A program made the translations under genes and the position numbers. A stretch of DNA of 64,000 nucleotides. Origin: Pontibacillus salipaludis (lineage in GTDB: Bacteria; Bacillota; Bacilli; Bacillales; BH030062). The DNA is taken from the NCBI RefSeq assembly GCF_014642405.1, contig NZ_BMIN01000004.1:231206-295205 (forward strand). The letters are read 5' to 3'. The notes beneath the pieces are model-generated. The model did not search any database and was not told where the DNA came from. It saw nothing but the letters and a program-made list of their open reading frames with translations. Shown one piece after another: positions 17,371 to 29,405 of the stretch. How positions within the stretch are numbered: the stretch's first letter is position 1; the number at the start of each line of letters is the position of its first letter.

Positions 17371-18492
17371 ATGAGTGATCGTAAATATATGTTTGAATCC
17401 TATCAGTTACCATCAGGCGTAACATTGAAAAACCGCGTGCTATTAGCTCCAATGACAAACTTCTTATCAAATGATGATGGAAGTGTATCTGATAAAGAAC
17501 TTGAATATTACAAACGCCGTTCAGGAGGCGTTGGCGCAGTCATTACGGCTTGTGCAAATGTGAACGAATACGGAAAAGGATTTGATGGGGAGATCGGTGC
17601 ACATCGAGATGATTTAATCCCAAGTCTTCGTAAATTAGCCGATGCCATTCACGAGAAAGGATCCAAAGCGATTCTACAAATCTTCCATGGTGGTCGTATG
17701 TGCCCACCACATCTTATTCCAAATGAAGATGTGGTCAGTGCGAGTGCGGTAGCTGCACTTCGCCCGAACTCTCCAACTCCAAGGGAAATGACAGAAGAAG
17801 AAATCCAGCAAACGATTGCTGATTTCGGCTCAGCGACACGTCGCGCAATTGAAGCTGGTTTTGACGGAATTGAAATTCACGGAGCGAACACGTATCTCTT
17901 ACAACAATTCTTCTCTCCTCACTCCAACCGACGTGATGACCAGTGGGGCGGATCAGTGGAAGACCGCATGAACTTCCCTCTTGCCGTAGTTGAATCTGTG
18001 AAGGCAGCTGTCGCTGAACATGCTAAGGATGAGTTCGTAGTAGGATACCGTCTATCACCAGAAGAACGCGAAGAACCTGGTATTACAATGGACGACACGC
18101 TACAGCTTGTAGATGTGCTAGCTAAACAAGATCTAGATTACCTGCATATCTCACTTTCTAGCTTTAACCAAGGTTCTATGCGCGACGAGAACGATACACG
18201 TCCTCGTATCGACTTAATTCAAGAACGTGTTGGCAGCATCATCCCTGTAATGGGTGTCGGTAGCCTTCATACAGCAGATGATGTAGAAGCAGCCCTTGCA
18301 AAAGTTCCAATGATTTCTCTAGGACGTGAAATGCTAATGGAACCAGATTGGGTAGAAAAAGTAGCTAAAGGTGAAGAAGACCAAATCCGTACCGCAATGA
18401 AATTGAATCAACAAGAAGAACTAGCGATTCCAGAACCAATGTGGACGAAAATCTTAAACGTACCAAACTGGTTCCCTAAAGAAGAAGAGTAA
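17371..18492 (+). CDS. NADH:flavin oxidoreductase (old yellow enzyme family)
   Basis: 373 residues, a single TIM-barrel domain without the C-terminal FeS/NADH extension of 2,4-dienoyl-CoA reductases. Features: LLAPMTNFLSNDDG at the FMN site, ILQIFHGGR, GIEIHGANTYLLQQFFSPHSN and a C-terminal GREML phosphate-binding segment. The substrate-binding pair is HGAN, close to the HxxN of the family. These enzymes reduce activated double bonds with NAD(P)H. AAGGAGG lies ahead of the ATG, and a terminator follows. Confidence 0.88.
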   Translation: MSDRKYMFESYQLPSGVTLKNRVLLAPMTNFLSNDDGSVSDKELEYYKRRSGGVGAVITACANVNEYGKGFDGEIGAHRDDLIPSLRKLADAIHEKGSKAILQIFHGGRMCPPHLIPNEDVVSASAVAALRPNSPTPREMTEEEIQQTIADFGSATRRAIEAGFDGIEIHGANTYLLQQFFSPHSNRRDDQWGGSVEDRMNFPLAVVESVKAAVAEHAKDEFVVGYRLSPEEREEPGITMDDTLQLVDVLAKQDLDYLHISLSSFNQGSMRDENDTRPRIDLIQERVGSIIPVMGVGSLHTADDVEAALAKVPMISLGREMLMEPDWVEKVAKGEEDQIRTAMKLNQQEELAIPEPMWTKILNVPNWFPKEEE

Positions 18493-18513
18493 ATTCTATA
18501 TATTATTTACACC

Positions 18514-18547
18514 AAAGAGCTGTCCCCTACTGGAGACAGCTCTTTTT
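18514..18547 (+). terminator. Terminator after the flavin oxidoreductase gene
   Basis: AAAGAGCTGTC/GACAGCTCTTT hairpin with T run. Confidence 0.85.
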
Positions 18548-18578
18548 ATCCAATACTCACTTTATTGCTATATAGTCA

Positions 18579-18638
18579 TAAAGCGTGCCAGACACCCTTT
18601 ACCTCTCTACAGCACTGCAGGGTGCCTGGCACGCTTTA
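18579..18638. repeat. GTGTCTGGCACGC inverted-repeat pair
   Basis: Arms AAAGCGTGCCAGACACCCT and AGGGTGCCTGGCACGCTTT enclose a 20-bp loop, between convergent genes. Same family as 4571-4627. Confidence 0.75.
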
Positions 18639-18661
18639 GCCCTTTAGAGTGGTATATAGCA

Positions 18662-18702
18662 TAAAAAAGCCCCTTCATTCGGCCGAATGAAGGGGCTTTT
18701 GT
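18662..18702 (-). terminator. Terminator of the glycolytic operon
   Basis: AAAAGCCCCTTCATTC/GAATGAAGGGGCTTTT hairpin immediately after eno, with a T run on the minus strand. Confidence 0.88.
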
Positions 18703-18712
18703 TTAGAACCTA

Positions 18713-21556
<2,844 letters not shown>

Positions 21557-21564
<8 letters not shown>

Positions 21565-22318
21565 GTTTACCTGCCTCCACTAGAGATAAGAAAGAATCAG
21601 GTTGTAAGCTTGCGCCGCCTACTAGAGCACCATCAATATCAGACTGAGACATAAGCTCGTCAACGTTAGCTGGTTTTACGCTACCGCCGTATTGAATACG
21701 AATCGCTTCTGCTGGCTCACTGCCTGCAAATTCGTTAACGACTTTACGGATAGAAGCACACATTGCGTTTGCATCTTCAGCTGTAGCTGTTTTACCAGTG
21801 CCAATCGCCCAAATAGGCTCATAAGCAATGATGACATCTTTAACTTGTTCATTTGTAAGGTCTTTAAGAGCAGCTTTCACTTGTGTCTCTACTACAGATT
21901 CAGCTTCGCCGTTTTCACGTTGCTCATCTGTTTCACCTACACAAACAATTGGTACTAGGTTGTGTTTGAATGCAGCGTGTGTCTTTTTGTTTACTGTTTC
22001 GTCTGTTTCAGCAAACATTTCACGACGCTCAGAGTGACCAAGAACAACATACGTTACGCCAAGGTCTTTAAGCATTTCAGGGCTAACTTCGCCTGTGAAT
22101 GCTCCACTCTCTTCAAAGTGCATGTTCTGCGCACCAATTTTAAGATCTGTGCCTTCTGCTTGCTGAACAAGCGTTGGAAGATAAGGGAAAGGTGCTACAA
22201 CAACAGATTCAACTTGATCGTAAGAAGGTACTTGACCTTTTACATCGTCAACGAACTGTGTAGCCTCGCCCATTAGCTTGTTCATTTTCCAGTTACCTGC
22301 AATGACTTGTTTACGCAT
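21557..22318 (-). CDS. tpiA: Triosephosphate isomerase
   Basis: 253 residues. It begins [13 protein letters not shown] with the substrate lysine, has VLGHSERR (catalytic histidine), [16 protein letters not shown] (catalytic glutamate and loop 6), and the phosphate loop GGSVKP/LVGGASL. It interconverts dihydroxyacetone phosphate and glyceraldehyde-3-phosphate. Fourth gene of the operon, 16 bp after pgk. Confidence 0.97.
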
Positions 22319-22334
22319 ACTGTCACCTCACCTA

Positions 22335-23525
22335 TTATTTATCGTTTAATGCTACTACGCCTGGAAGATCTTTACCTTCCATAAACTCTAATGATGCACC
22401 GCCACCTGTGGAGATGTGGTCCATTTGATCTGCATAACCGAACTTCTCAACAGCAGCAGCAGAGTCACCGCCACCGATTACAGAATAACCTTCTGTTTGT
22501 CCAAGAGCTTCAGCAACGCCTTTTGTACCATTAGCGAATGTTTCAAGCTCGAAAACGCCCATTGGGCCGTTCCAGATTACTAGCTTAGAGTTTTTCACGA
22601 TGTCAGCGTATAATTCAACCGTTTTTGGACCAATGTCCATTGCTTCCCAATCAGCTGGGATGCTATCGATATTAACCACTTGCGTGTTTGCATCGTTAGA
22701 GAAATCATCGCCAACGATTACGTCTTGTGGCATATAGAAATTAACGCCTTTTTCTTTAGCTTTTTCCATATATTGCTTCGCAAGATCGATCTTATCTTCT
22801 TCAAGAAGAGATTGACCAATTTCGTAGCCTTGAGCTTTCACGAATGTGTAAGCAAGACCGCCGCCGATAATTAAATTATCAACTTTGTCAATTAGGTGAT
22901 CGATAACGCCGATTTTGTCCTTAACTTTCGCACCACCGATAATAGCAGTGAAAGGACGCTCAGGGTCTTTTAACGCATTACCAAGGACACGTAATTCTTT
23001 TTCCATTAAGAAGCCAGCTACTGCTGGAAGGTGTTGAGCAATCCCTTCAGTTGAAGCGTGCGCACGGTGAGCTGCACCGAAAGCATCATTTACATAAAGG
23101 TCTGCTAAATTAGCGAATTCCTTCGCAAGTTCTGCGTCGTTCTTTTCCTCACCCGGATAGAAACGAACATTTTCAAGAAGAAGTACATCGCTATTTTCCA
23201 TTTCCGAAATGGCTTTGTCCACTTCACTTCCGTAAGCTTCATCCGTTTTCGTAACGGTTTGACCAAGTAAGTCACTTAGACGTTTCGCTACTGGATCAAG
23301 GCGAAGTTCATCAACGGCTTCCCCTTTAGGACGACCAAGGTGGCTAGCTAAGATTACTTTTGCACCTTGTTCAATTAAATGTTGGATTGTTGGTAACGCT
23401 GCACGGATGCGCGTGTCGTCAGTTACTTCACCATCTTGCATAGGTACGTTGAAATCAACGCGGCAGAATACTTTCTGGCCTTTTACTTCTACATCTTGGA
23501 TGGTTTTTTTCTCATTCACGTTCAC
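22335..23525 (-). CDS. pgk: Phosphoglycerate kinase
   Basis: 396 residues with the two-domain Pgk pattern: [49 protein letters not shown], and [13 protein letters not shown] at the nucleotide site. It makes ATP from 1,3-bisphosphoglycerate. Translation starts at GTG, 10 nt after AAAGGAGG. It is separated from gap by 274 bp that hold an internal terminator, so its expression is probably below that of gap. Confidence 0.97.
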   Translation of the reverse strand: MNVNEKKTIQDVEVKGQKVFCRVDFNVPMQDGEVTDDTRIRAALPTIQHLIEQGAKVILASHLGRPKGEAVDELRLDPVAKRLSDLLGQTVTKTDEAYGSEVDKAISEMENSDVLLLENVRFYPGEEKNDAELAKEFANLADLYVNDAFGAAHRAHASTEGIAQHLPAVAGFLMEKELRVLGNALKDPERPFTAIIGGAKVKDKIGVIDHLIDKVDNLIIGGGLAYTFVKAQGYEIGQSLLEEDKIDLAKQYMEKAKEKGVNFYMPQDVIVGDDFSNDANTQVVNIDSIPADWEAMDIGPKTVELYADIVKNSKLVIWNGPMGVFELETFANGTKGVAEALGQTEGYSVIGGGDSAAAVEKFGYADQMDHISTGGGASLEFMEGKDLPGVVALNDK

Positions 23526-23698
23526 GGGATGAGGACCTCCTTTAAAATTTTCCTTGGAATGTGTCTAGCTCCCCTGTATGTACGTTTCCTTATTTTCAAG
23601 AAGACAAACGTGTTACAAGGGTTTGATTTAAATCATAAAAAGAGTCAAATGGTAAAAATGTGGTGGGCTTCCATTCTTTTCATGGTTCTATCAAACAA

Positions 23699-23742
23699 AC
23701 ATCGCAAAGGAGGAGGTTGCTCTCCTCCTGCTCTTTGCGATG
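23699..23742 (-). terminator. Internal attenuating terminator between gap and pgk
   Basis: Stem CATCGCAAAG/CTTTGCGATG with an inner GGAGGAG/CTCCTCC helix, followed on the minus strand by TTTGTTTGATAG. The rest of the 274-bp gap contains a weaker CAGGA/TCCTG hairpin just after gap and no gene. Partial termination here would raise gap over the downstream glycolytic genes. Confidence 0.7.
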
Positions 23743-23799
23743 GACACTCATAATTTATACGGTTAACAGGAGTTGTTTTCCTGCTTATTTACGAAAAAC

Positions 23800-24807
23800 T
23801 TAAAGTCCTTTTTTCGCAAGGTATACAGCTAAGTCTACACAACGGTGAGAATAGCCGCTCTCGTTATCGTACCAAGAAACAACTTTAACCATGTTCTTCT
23901 CGATGCTTAGAGTTGAAGCAGCATCAATTGTAGAAGAAGCTGGGTTACCATTGTAGTCGCTAGAAACTAGCTCTTCTTCGCTGTAACCAAGAATACCTTT
24001 AAGTTCACCTTCAGCAGCTTCTTTAAGCGCTTGGTTTACTTCTTCTGCTGTAGCATCTGTATCTAGCTCAGCTACAAGGTCAACTAGAGATACGTTAGGT
24101 GTAGGAACACGCATAGCCATACCAGTTAGTTTACCTTCCATTTCAGGCATTACTTTAGCTACTGCTTGTGCAGCACCTGTAGTTGTTGGGATGATGTTCT
24201 CACCAGCAGCACGCGCACGACGGTAGTCCTTGTGTGGAAGGTCAAGGATTTGTTGGTCGTTCGTGTAAGAGTGGATTGTAGTCATCATACCGCGCTTAAG
24301 ACCGAATTTGTCGTTAAGAACTTTAGCGTATGGCGCTAAGCAGTTTGTAGTACAAGATGCGTTAGAGATTACATGGTGGCTAGCTGGGTCGTAAGAATCT
24401 TCGTTAACACCCATAACTACTGTAAGGTCTTCGCCTTTAGCAGGTGCAGAGATGATAACTTTTTTCGCGCCAGCATCGATGTGTTTTTTAGCATCGTCAC
24501 GCTGAGTGAAGCGACCAGTAGATTCGATTACGATATCTACACCAAGATCTCCCCAACCAAGGTTAGCAGGGTCACGTTCAGAAAGAACTGTGATCTCTTT
24601 ACCACCGATTACAAGGTTAGATCCGTTAACTGTTACTTTTTCATCAAGTTGACCGTGTACAGAGTCATACTGAAGAAGGTGAGCAAGCATGTTAGCGTCC
24701 GTTAAATCGTTGATCGCTACTACTTCTACCTCGTCGTTTTTAAGAGACGCGCGGAATACGTTACGTCCGATACGTCCGAAACCGTTAATACCAATTCTGA
24801 TTGCCAT
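23800..24807 (-). CDS. gap: Glyceraldehyde-3-phosphate dehydrogenase, glycolytic
   Basis: 335 residues. The N-terminal NAD site is [14 protein letters not shown], the active-site cysteine is in [12 protein letters not shown], and the C-terminus has [15 protein letters not shown]. Its place right behind cggR identifies it as the glycolytic, NAD-dependent enzyme (GapA type) and not the gluconeogenic GapB. The asparagine-leucine-threonine-aspartate turn (AINDLTD) agrees with NAD preference. The ATG follows AAGGAGGAATTTTTC. Confidence 0.96.
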   Translation of the reverse strand: MAIRIGINGFGRIGRNVFRASLKNDEVEVVAINDLTDANMLAHLLQYDSVHGQLDEKVTVNGSNLVIGGKEITVLSERDPANLGWGDLGVDIVIESTGRFTQRDDAKKHIDAGAKKVIISAPAKGEDLTVVMGVNEDSYDPASHHVISNASCTTNCLAPYAKVLNDKFGLKRGMMTTIHSYTNDQQILDLPHKDYRRARAAGENIIPTTTGAAQAVAKVMPEMEGKLTGMAMRVPTPNVSLVDLVAELDTDATAEEVNQALKEAAEGELKGILGYSEEELVSSDYNGNPASSTIDAASTLSIEKNMVKVVSWYDNESGYSHRCVDLAVYLAKKGL

Positions 24808-24848
24808 GAAAAATTCCTCCTTAAGGTATATAGGTGTTTATTTTCTAT

Positions 24849-25877
24849 CTAAAGGGAAGATCCCTTTATTAGCTCTTTTGCTGCACTCTCATCGGTAATG
24901 AGTACATTGGATTGTCCCAGGTTAAAATATGAAGAAATCGCCTTAGCTTTTGATTTGCCACCTGCGACAGCAATAACACAATTAGTATGTTGTAAATCTT
25001 CTAATTGAATTCCTACTGTTCGCACTTTGTGAACAATACTACCTTCTTCATTAAAATAATAACCAAAAGCCTCACCTACAGCCTTACCCTCTTGAATGGT
25101 GTCTATAACTTCTTGTGGAGTTTTTCTTCGTTCTGCCATAGTAGTAGCATCGCCAATACCATGAACAACCACGCCAGCTCCACGAATGATTTTTAGCACC
25201 TCTTTAATAGAAGGTTCTTCAATAATGGTCTGATAGGATTCTTCGCTAAGCGGATCTGGCACATAGAGAAGTCGGTACGTTCCATTTGCTTTCTTCGCCA
25301 TTTCAGCACAAATGGTGTTCGCTTGATTCTCCATCTGTTCTCCAAGTCCACCGCGGGCCGGGACAAATAAGCAGTTTCCTGCTTGTTCAAGTGGTGTCAT
25401 CATCTCAGCCACAGCTGCAATGGTTCCTCCACCGGTTACAGCCACTGTGTCATCTCTACGAAGGATTCCCTTCATATAACGCACACAGGCCTTACCCATT
25501 TCTTGTTTCACCCATGAGAGTTCATCGCTATCCCCAGGTACGATGACTACGTGATCAAGTTGTAAACGTTGCTTCACTTGTTGCTCCAAATCTTTAAAAC
25601 CTCTTAATTCATTCATGAAGGCTTCTAGCTGAACGATTACATTCTTACCAGTATTCGTCACATGCATCCCTTTTGTCGTCACTTCAATTAATCCTTGTTC
25701 ATGTAAGAGATCAATTTCTGTTCTAACGGTTCGTTCTGCAATGTTCAAATGATCAGCAAGACTTCTTCGTCCAATTGGCTCCATTAGCTGAATCAATGTT
25801 AAGGTTTCATATCTTCGTTGCATAATTGATAGCAAATCGGGGAATAGTTTACTCTGTAAGTCAATTAATGCCCTCAT
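24849..25877 (-). CDS. cggR: Central glycolytic gene regulator CggR (SorC family)
   Basis: 342 residues from the ATG 7 nt after AAAGGAG; the frame opens 27 codons earlier through its own operator, so that start is rejected. An N-terminal HTH (GRRSLADHLNIAERTVRTEI, about residues 36-55) precedes the SorC/DeoR-like effector domain with VTGGGTIAAVAE and VHGIGDATTMAERR. In Bacillus, CggR represses the gap operon and is released by fructose-1,6-bisphosphate. A matching operator is visible upstream, supporting autoregulation. Confidence 0.94.
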   Translation of the reverse strand: MRALIDLQSKLFPDLLSIMQRRYETLTLIQLMEPIGRRSLADHLNIAERTVRTEIDLLHEQGLIEVTTKGMHVTNTGKNVIVQLEAFMNELRGFKDLEQQVKQRLQLDHVVIVPGDSDELSWVKQEMGKACVRYMKGILRRDDTVAVTGGGTIAAVAEMMTPLEQAGNCLFVPARGGLGEQMENQANTICAEMAKKANGTYRLLYVPDPLSEESYQTIIEEPSIKEVLKIIRGAGVVVHGIGDATTMAERRKTPQEVIDTIQEGKAVGEAFGYYFNEEGSIVHKVRTVGIQLEDLQHTNCVIAVAGGKSKAKAISSYFNLGQSNVLITDESAAKELIKGSSL

Positions 25878-25912
25878 GGAAAAGCTCCTTTGCTGTATGT
25901 AAGCTGCAGCGG

Positions 25913-25948
25913 GAGCTTTTTCGTCCCGCCTTGACGTATTCTGTCCCG
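25913..25948 (-). promoter_or_regulatory. CggR operator
   Basis: On the minus strand CGGGAC-N6-CGTC-N4-CGGGAC-N6-GCTC matches the Bacillus subtilis CggR operator layout (CGGGAC-N6-TGTC-N4-CGGGAC-N6-TGTC) with exact spacing. It lies between the promoter and the cggR start. Confidence 0.85.
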
Positions 25949-25989
25949 CTTGGGCCAAAAAAATACCTCAACGGCAAGCTTACATTTAT

Positions 25990-26018
25990 ATTGTATCAGT
26001 CCCCATGACCCCTTGCAA
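25990..26018 (-). promoter_or_regulatory. Promoter of the glycolytic operon
   Basis: TTGCAA (26013-26018) and TACAAT (25990-25995) with a 17-bp spacer on the minus strand, upstream of the CggR operator. Repression by roadblock of elongating polymerase fits this geometry. Confidence 0.75.
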
Positions 26019-26026
26019 CAGACATC

Positions 26027-26275
26027 CTAGCCCTTTTTCTTTTGTAAACGGTTACTTATTGAAAAAAGATCGATTTTCCCATAATCGACCTCTTCACCCT
26101 CCATTTCTACTACCGGAATCATGAGACCATATCGTTCAATTAACTCATCTTCTTCATATATATCCTTTTCCCGAATCACAATCTCATAATCATATGAAAG
26201 TGTCTCAATCAGTTCTTTAGCTTCTTGGCATAAAGGACAGTCTTTCTTTGTATACAGCACAATCTCTGTTTCCAT
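26027..26275 (-). CDS. Glutaredoxin-like protein (DUF836 type)
   Basis: 82 residues. The N-terminal VLYTKKDCPLCQEAKELIE has the CPLC redox motif at about residues 13-16, then a cis-proline segment IPVVEMEGEEV. The size and order match glutaredoxin-like proteins found between rpoN and cggR in Bacillus. It probably reduces a disulfide or mixed thiol in the cytoplasm; the partner is unknown. It starts 6 bp after the rpoN stop, so the two are co-transcribed. Confidence 0.82.
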   Translation of the reverse strand: METEIVLYTKKDCPLCQEAKELIETLSYDYEIVIREKDIYEEDELIERYGLMIPVVEMEGEEVDYGKIDLFSISNRLQKKKG

Positions 26276-26281
26276 ATGCAG

Positions 26282-27556
26282 CTACCCCCTTTTCCTTCTT
26301 TTCGTAGATGATGGTATGTAAAGTGCTTCCCGATATTTTGCCACGGTTCTCCTAGAAATGTAAATACCAAATTGGTCATGCAATAACTGACTTAACTTTT
26401 GGTCTGAGTAGGGCTTCTGCTTATTTTCAGTAAGTATGGTTTCCTTTAACAAATGCTTGATCGCTTCAGCGGAGGTTTCTTGACCACTCCTCGTCTTCAA
26501 CCCTTGTTGAAAGAAATCTTTAAGGGGGATCATTCCTCTTGGGGACTGAACATACTTATGGCGTACTGCACGGCTTATGGTTGAGACGTGAACTCCAATC
26601 GCTTCAGCAACCTCTCTCATTCTGAGGGATTGCTTTTGGTGAGCACCTTCTTCAAAAAAAGGAACTTGTCTTTTAACGATCTCTTCCATGATCGCTTTCA
26701 TATTTTGTTTCCGTTGTTCGATTGCCATTTGGAGCCATATTGCATGTTGGTATTTTTCCTCTAAATACGCGGATGCTTCTTGATGTTGATGAGATAAGGC
26801 ATACATATCCTCATCCACGACAATCTTTGGCGCATTCCACGGCGAAAGCTTCACAACCCAGTCGCCATTCTTCTTAAACACTTCCGCATCCGGAACAATA
26901 TAGTCTTCTTGTACAGACGAATACTGAAGGCCTGGTCTTGGATGACACGTTTGAATTGTATCAATCGCAAGCTTTGCATCTTCCGGTGTAATGTTGTATT
27001 CCTCTTGAATGGATTCAATATCTTGTTCAGCTACCCAGTTTATATGATCATAAACAAGCTGCGTCATGTACATAGGATGTTCCGCGCGTTTCAACTGAAT
27101 AGCAATACACTCCTGCAAAGATCTCGCTCCAACACCAGCAGGATGTAGGGATTGGATATAGGATAACGCCTCTTCCGTTTCTGCTAACGACGCACCACAA
27201 ACTTCACTCCATTCTTCAATCGTTATATCCAAGTAACCATGGTCATCTAAGGAATCAACTCCATACTGAACTAACTGACGTAAAGATGAAGGGATCCTGC
27301 TCTCAACTAGCTGCTCTTGTAAATGGTCACGAAAAGACTTCTCTTTAGATGATTGAACGGTTTGACTCGCCTCCGATTGTCCTCCCTTTGGAAGGGCCGA
27401 AGATACACTTACTTCTATAAGAGGATTAACTTCTGCTTGATCTTGAAGAAAACGAATCAAATCTTGTCCATTATAGGCCAACATCTCAATCGCTTGACTT
27501 AACCTCTGCGTCATCCTCCACGTTAACCGCTGCTCCTGACTTAATTGATGCTTCAA
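26282..27556 (-). CDS. rpoN: RNA polymerase sigma-54 factor
   Basis: 424 residues (SigL in Bacillus). Region I is Q/L-rich near the N-terminus (QEQRLTWRMTQRLSQAIEMLAYNGQDL), a core-binding domain follows, then an HTH (IGVHVSTISRAVRHKYVQSPRG), and the RpoN box SRRTVAKYREALYIPSS near the C-terminus. It directs -24/-12 promoters that need an enhancer-binding activator. No such promoter or activator gene was seen in this window. Confidence 0.95.
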   Translation of the reverse strand: MKHQLSQEQRLTWRMTQRLSQAIEMLAYNGQDLIRFLQDQAEVNPLIEVSVSSALPKGGQSEASQTVQSSKEKSFRDHLQEQLVESRIPSSLRQLVQYGVDSLDDHGYLDITIEEWSEVCGASLAETEEALSYIQSLHPAGVGARSLQECIAIQLKRAEHPMYMTQLVYDHINWVAEQDIESIQEEYNITPEDAKLAIDTIQTCHPRPGLQYSSVQEDYIVPDAEVFKKNGDWVVKLSPWNAPKIVVDEDMYALSHQHQEASAYLEEKYQHAIWLQMAIEQRKQNMKAIMEEIVKRQVPFFEEGAHQKQSLRMREVAEAIGVHVSTISRAVRHKYVQSPRGMIPLKDFFQQGLKTRSGQETSAEAIKHLLKETILTENKQKPYSDQKLSQLLHDQFGIYISRRTVAKYREALYIPSSTKRRKRG

Positions 27557-27666
27557 ACAGACCCTCTCCCCCGAAAACGTTTACAAATCATTATAACAAA
27601 CTTTCTTTAATAGAAGGAAGTAAGGAAGAGGAACTCCGTAAAGGAACAACTTTACATGACAGCACA

Positions 27667-27709
27667 AAAAAAGAGCCTTAAAATTGCTCAGCAACGTTAA
27701 GACTCTTTT
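27667..27709 (-). terminator. Terminator after the 48-residue ORF
   Basis: AAGAGTCTTAA/TTAAGGCTCTT with inner stem, T run on the minus strand. Confidence 0.75.
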
Positions 27710-27715
27710 AGGATA

Positions 27716-27862
27716 CTACTTCTCTTCTTCCTTTTCATCTGGATCTTCTTCTAAATTATGTTTCGCTTCATCTTCAGCGATAATCTTCTTCCGTTTGCGA
27801 TCTAACATATCTTCCTTCTGCTCAGGTGTTAAGTGACGTCCTTGATCAAATCGATTGAACAT
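27716..27862 (-). CDS. Small highly charged protein, 48 residues
   Basis: ATG after AGGAAGGTGG, 48 codons, stop, then a terminator 7 bp downstream. The sequence begins MFNRFDQGRHLTPEQKED, followed by a basic DRKRKK stretch and a strongly acidic C-terminus (EEDPDEKEEEK). No recognised domain. The binding site, clean stop and terminator argue that it is real. It lies alone between rpoN and the palindromic repeats. Confidence 0.6.
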   Translation of the reverse strand: MFNRFDQGRHLTPEQKEDMLDRKRKKIIAEDEAKHNLEEDPDEKEEEK

Positions 27863-28018
27863 AATCTTTTCCACCTTCCTGTGTTGCTAGAATGGGGTTA
27901 CAGTAGTCTATTTCCTTTAAAAGGAATAAACTAAACCTCGCAGTGAGTATAGGAACGGCTTAAGGTACGTTGAAGCCGAGACATTATAAAAAGGATGGGG
28001 CCGTTATGTTTATGAGTA

Positions 28019-28148
28019 ATAAGGGGGTATGGGGAACGACTCGCTTTCCGCGGGCGAGCTGTCGAGCCTCCTCGCTCGCGTTCGCTCCCTGCGGGGTCTC
28101 GTCGACCTCTTTCTCCCGCAGGAGTCTCCCCGTTCCCCATACCCCCTT
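28019..28148. repeat. Intergenic palindrome family A, copy 6
   Basis: Arms AAGGGGGTATGGGGAACG/CGTTCCCCATACCCCCTT around the family core. Outer flanks GGGGCCGTT and AACTGCCCC are also complementary. With copy 7 it fills most of the 550-bp gap left of the tRNA terminator. Confidence 0.85.
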
Positions 28149-28247
28149 GCTTGATTTTGGATGAACTGCCCCACTGCTCTAGTACTGCTAAGGTTCTTTA
28201 ACACCCCAAATGCAACTATAGCCTGTTTCCGTTACTTCATAATACGG

Positions 28248-28336
28248 AAAAGGTGTGCCGGGAAACTGCGAGACTCCCGTGGGCAGATGAGCCTAGGTGA
28301 GCCACAGGAAAGCGAGTGGTTTCCCGGCACACCTTA
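28248..28336. repeat. Intergenic palindrome family A, copy 7 (short)
   Basis: Arms AAGGTGTGCCGGGAAAC/GTTTCCCGGCACACCTT; the core is shortened to GCGAGACTCCCGTGGGCAG ... GAGCCACAGGAAAGCGAGT. Flanks TTTCCGTTA/TAACGGAAA are complementary. Confidence 0.85.
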
Positions 28337-28412
28337 TACTCAATCAAAGTTAACGGAAACATTCTCTCAGCTTCGACACTCCAATGAAATGAAGGGGCGT
28401 TCAAGAGATTAA

Positions 28413-28450
28413 ATAAAACGCCTTACCTATTAATAGGTAAGGCGTTTTAT
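28413..28450 (-). terminator. Original terminator of the tRNA-Arg gene, now separated from it
   Basis: Perfect 19-bp palindrome ATAAAACGCCTTACCTATT and its complement, directly beyond the displaced tRNA 3' end at 28454. It marks where the tRNA transcript ended before the element integrated. Confidence 0.8.
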
Positions 28451-28453
28451 ATG

Positions 28454-28506
28454 AGCGCGCTCGAGAGGATTCGAACCCCCGACAGACGTAGGACCGGAAC
28501 CTACCG
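28454..28506. repeat. Left attachment site (displaced 3' part of tRNA-Arg)
   Basis: 53 bp identical to 44510-44562, the 3' part of the intact tRNA-Arg gene from the anticodon loop to two bases beyond the mature 3' end. The identity stops abruptly at 28506. The two copies bound 16,056 bp. Confidence 0.93.
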
Positions 28507-28693
28507 GATATTCTTCCTCGGTCGCAATATACGTAAACCCCGCGTCCCTCTTGCGATAACCTCTCCGCAACGATTGCGTTGAAATTCCGAAATTAATTTT
28601 AGAGAACGGAACCTTAACGCAAACGGAGACGCTTCGGATTTGCAATTTCTATTATATACGATCCGGTCGGACAAGTAAACGGAGATATTCTTC

Positions 28694-28945
28694 TTAGCGT
28701 TTAATTCCTCGGCTACCATCGTTAACCCATCGAGTTTTTCCGGTAACTGCGACCTTGATCGGCGCTGACTTGGCTTCCGGCTTTACCTCCGCTTTTATCT
28801 CAGCCTGGCCACCTCGCTCCATATCCCGTTGAATCAACCGCTTTACGTAACCGCTGAAGTTTTTCCGTTTACTGGCGTGGTCTAATAAAGCCGCCTGATC
28901 TGGATCCTCCGAATTGAACGATACACTACGTCTGATATAAGTCAT
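28694..28945 (-). CDS. Probable ribbon-helix-helix DNA-binding protein
   Basis: 83 residues. The N-terminal IRRSVSFN could form the DNA-contacting beta strand, followed by two helices (QAALLDHASKR and SGYVKRLIQRDME), the usual RHH pattern seen in plasmid copy-control and partition proteins. The C-terminal half is an alternating E/K/A linker. It is the last gene before the left attachment site and has its own upstream region with TAATAT. It may be an excision, copy-control or partition factor; this is inference. Confidence 0.55.
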   Translation of the reverse strand: MTYIRRSVSFNSEDPDQAALLDHASKRKNFSGYVKRLIQRDMERGGQAEIKAEVKPEAKSAPIKVAVTGKTRWVNDGSRGIKR

Positions 28946-29079
28946 ACTTACCCGCCCCTTTGCCGATTTATTACGCAGGACACACGAACATCACACCTAC
29001 GTATTACCCGCACTTCCATATTATGTGTGTTATGATGTATGTATGACGTAAGGGCTCGTACTACTTTGGCGCATAAGAA

Positions 29080-29122
29080 AAGCCCCTAACCGCGGGCAAA
29101 ACCCGGCTAGAGGCGTTTGTTT
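29080..29122 (-). terminator. Hairpin with minus-strand T run
   Basis: CGCCTCTAGCCGGGT/GCCCGCGGTTAGGGGC-type imperfect stem ending TTTTC on the minus strand. It may end leftward transcripts from the cargo genes. Confidence 0.5.
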
Positions 29123-29201
29123 GTTTCTTTACAAACGTATGCGCGCGGACCTCGAATAATGCAAGTCCTACGTAATTTCCTCGCAAAAGGGGGTGTTTAA
29201 T

Positions 29202-29372
29202 ATGCACCGTTGCCCCGACTGCCGCAAGCCACTCCGCTTTACCGAGGTGGTAGTCCTCGATCAACTCAACGGCCTTCACCACGCCAGCTGCTACGACTTT
29301 CTCCTCGATTTTAAAGACGCTGCCAAGTACGGCGTAATCTACAACCGTTATGCTAACATTTTTATAAAATAA
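29202..29372 (+). CDS. Small zinc-ribbon-like protein, 56 residues
   Basis: ATG after AAGGGGGTG at good spacing, 56 codons. It begins MHRCPDCRKPLRFTEVV and has a CPxC pair at residues 4-7 and a later HHASCYDF, so three Cys and two His could bind zinc. It is one of only two plus-strand genes in the element. A longer minus-strand frame over the same bases passes through a terminator hairpin and is rejected. No function is recognised; such mini zinc fingers are common in phages. Confidence 0.6.
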   Translation: MHRCPDCRKPLRFTEVVVLDQLNGLHHASCYDFLLDFKDAAKYGVIYNRYANIFIK

Positions 29373-29399
29373 AAACCTCACATGAGAGTGAGGTTAAGT
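29371..29399. terminator. Terminator between the zinc-ribbon gene and the cargo operon
   Basis: AACCTCAC/GTGAGGTT hairpin with flanking A and T runs, between convergent genes. Confidence 0.75.
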
Positions 29400-29405
29400 T
29401 TTATA

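Noticed and set aside
28454..28506. Second tRNA-Arg gene
   Set aside because: Only the 3' part is present; the 5' half, D arm and most of the anticodon arm are missing, so it is an attachment-site stub.
28430..28719. Minus-strand ORFs over the left att site
   Set aside because: They read through the tRNA stub and its terminator; no ribosome binding site or protein pattern.
29061..29381. 106-codon minus-strand ORF in the element
   Set aside because: It is antisense to a better-supported zinc-ribbon ORF with a good ribosome binding site and reads through two hairpins.
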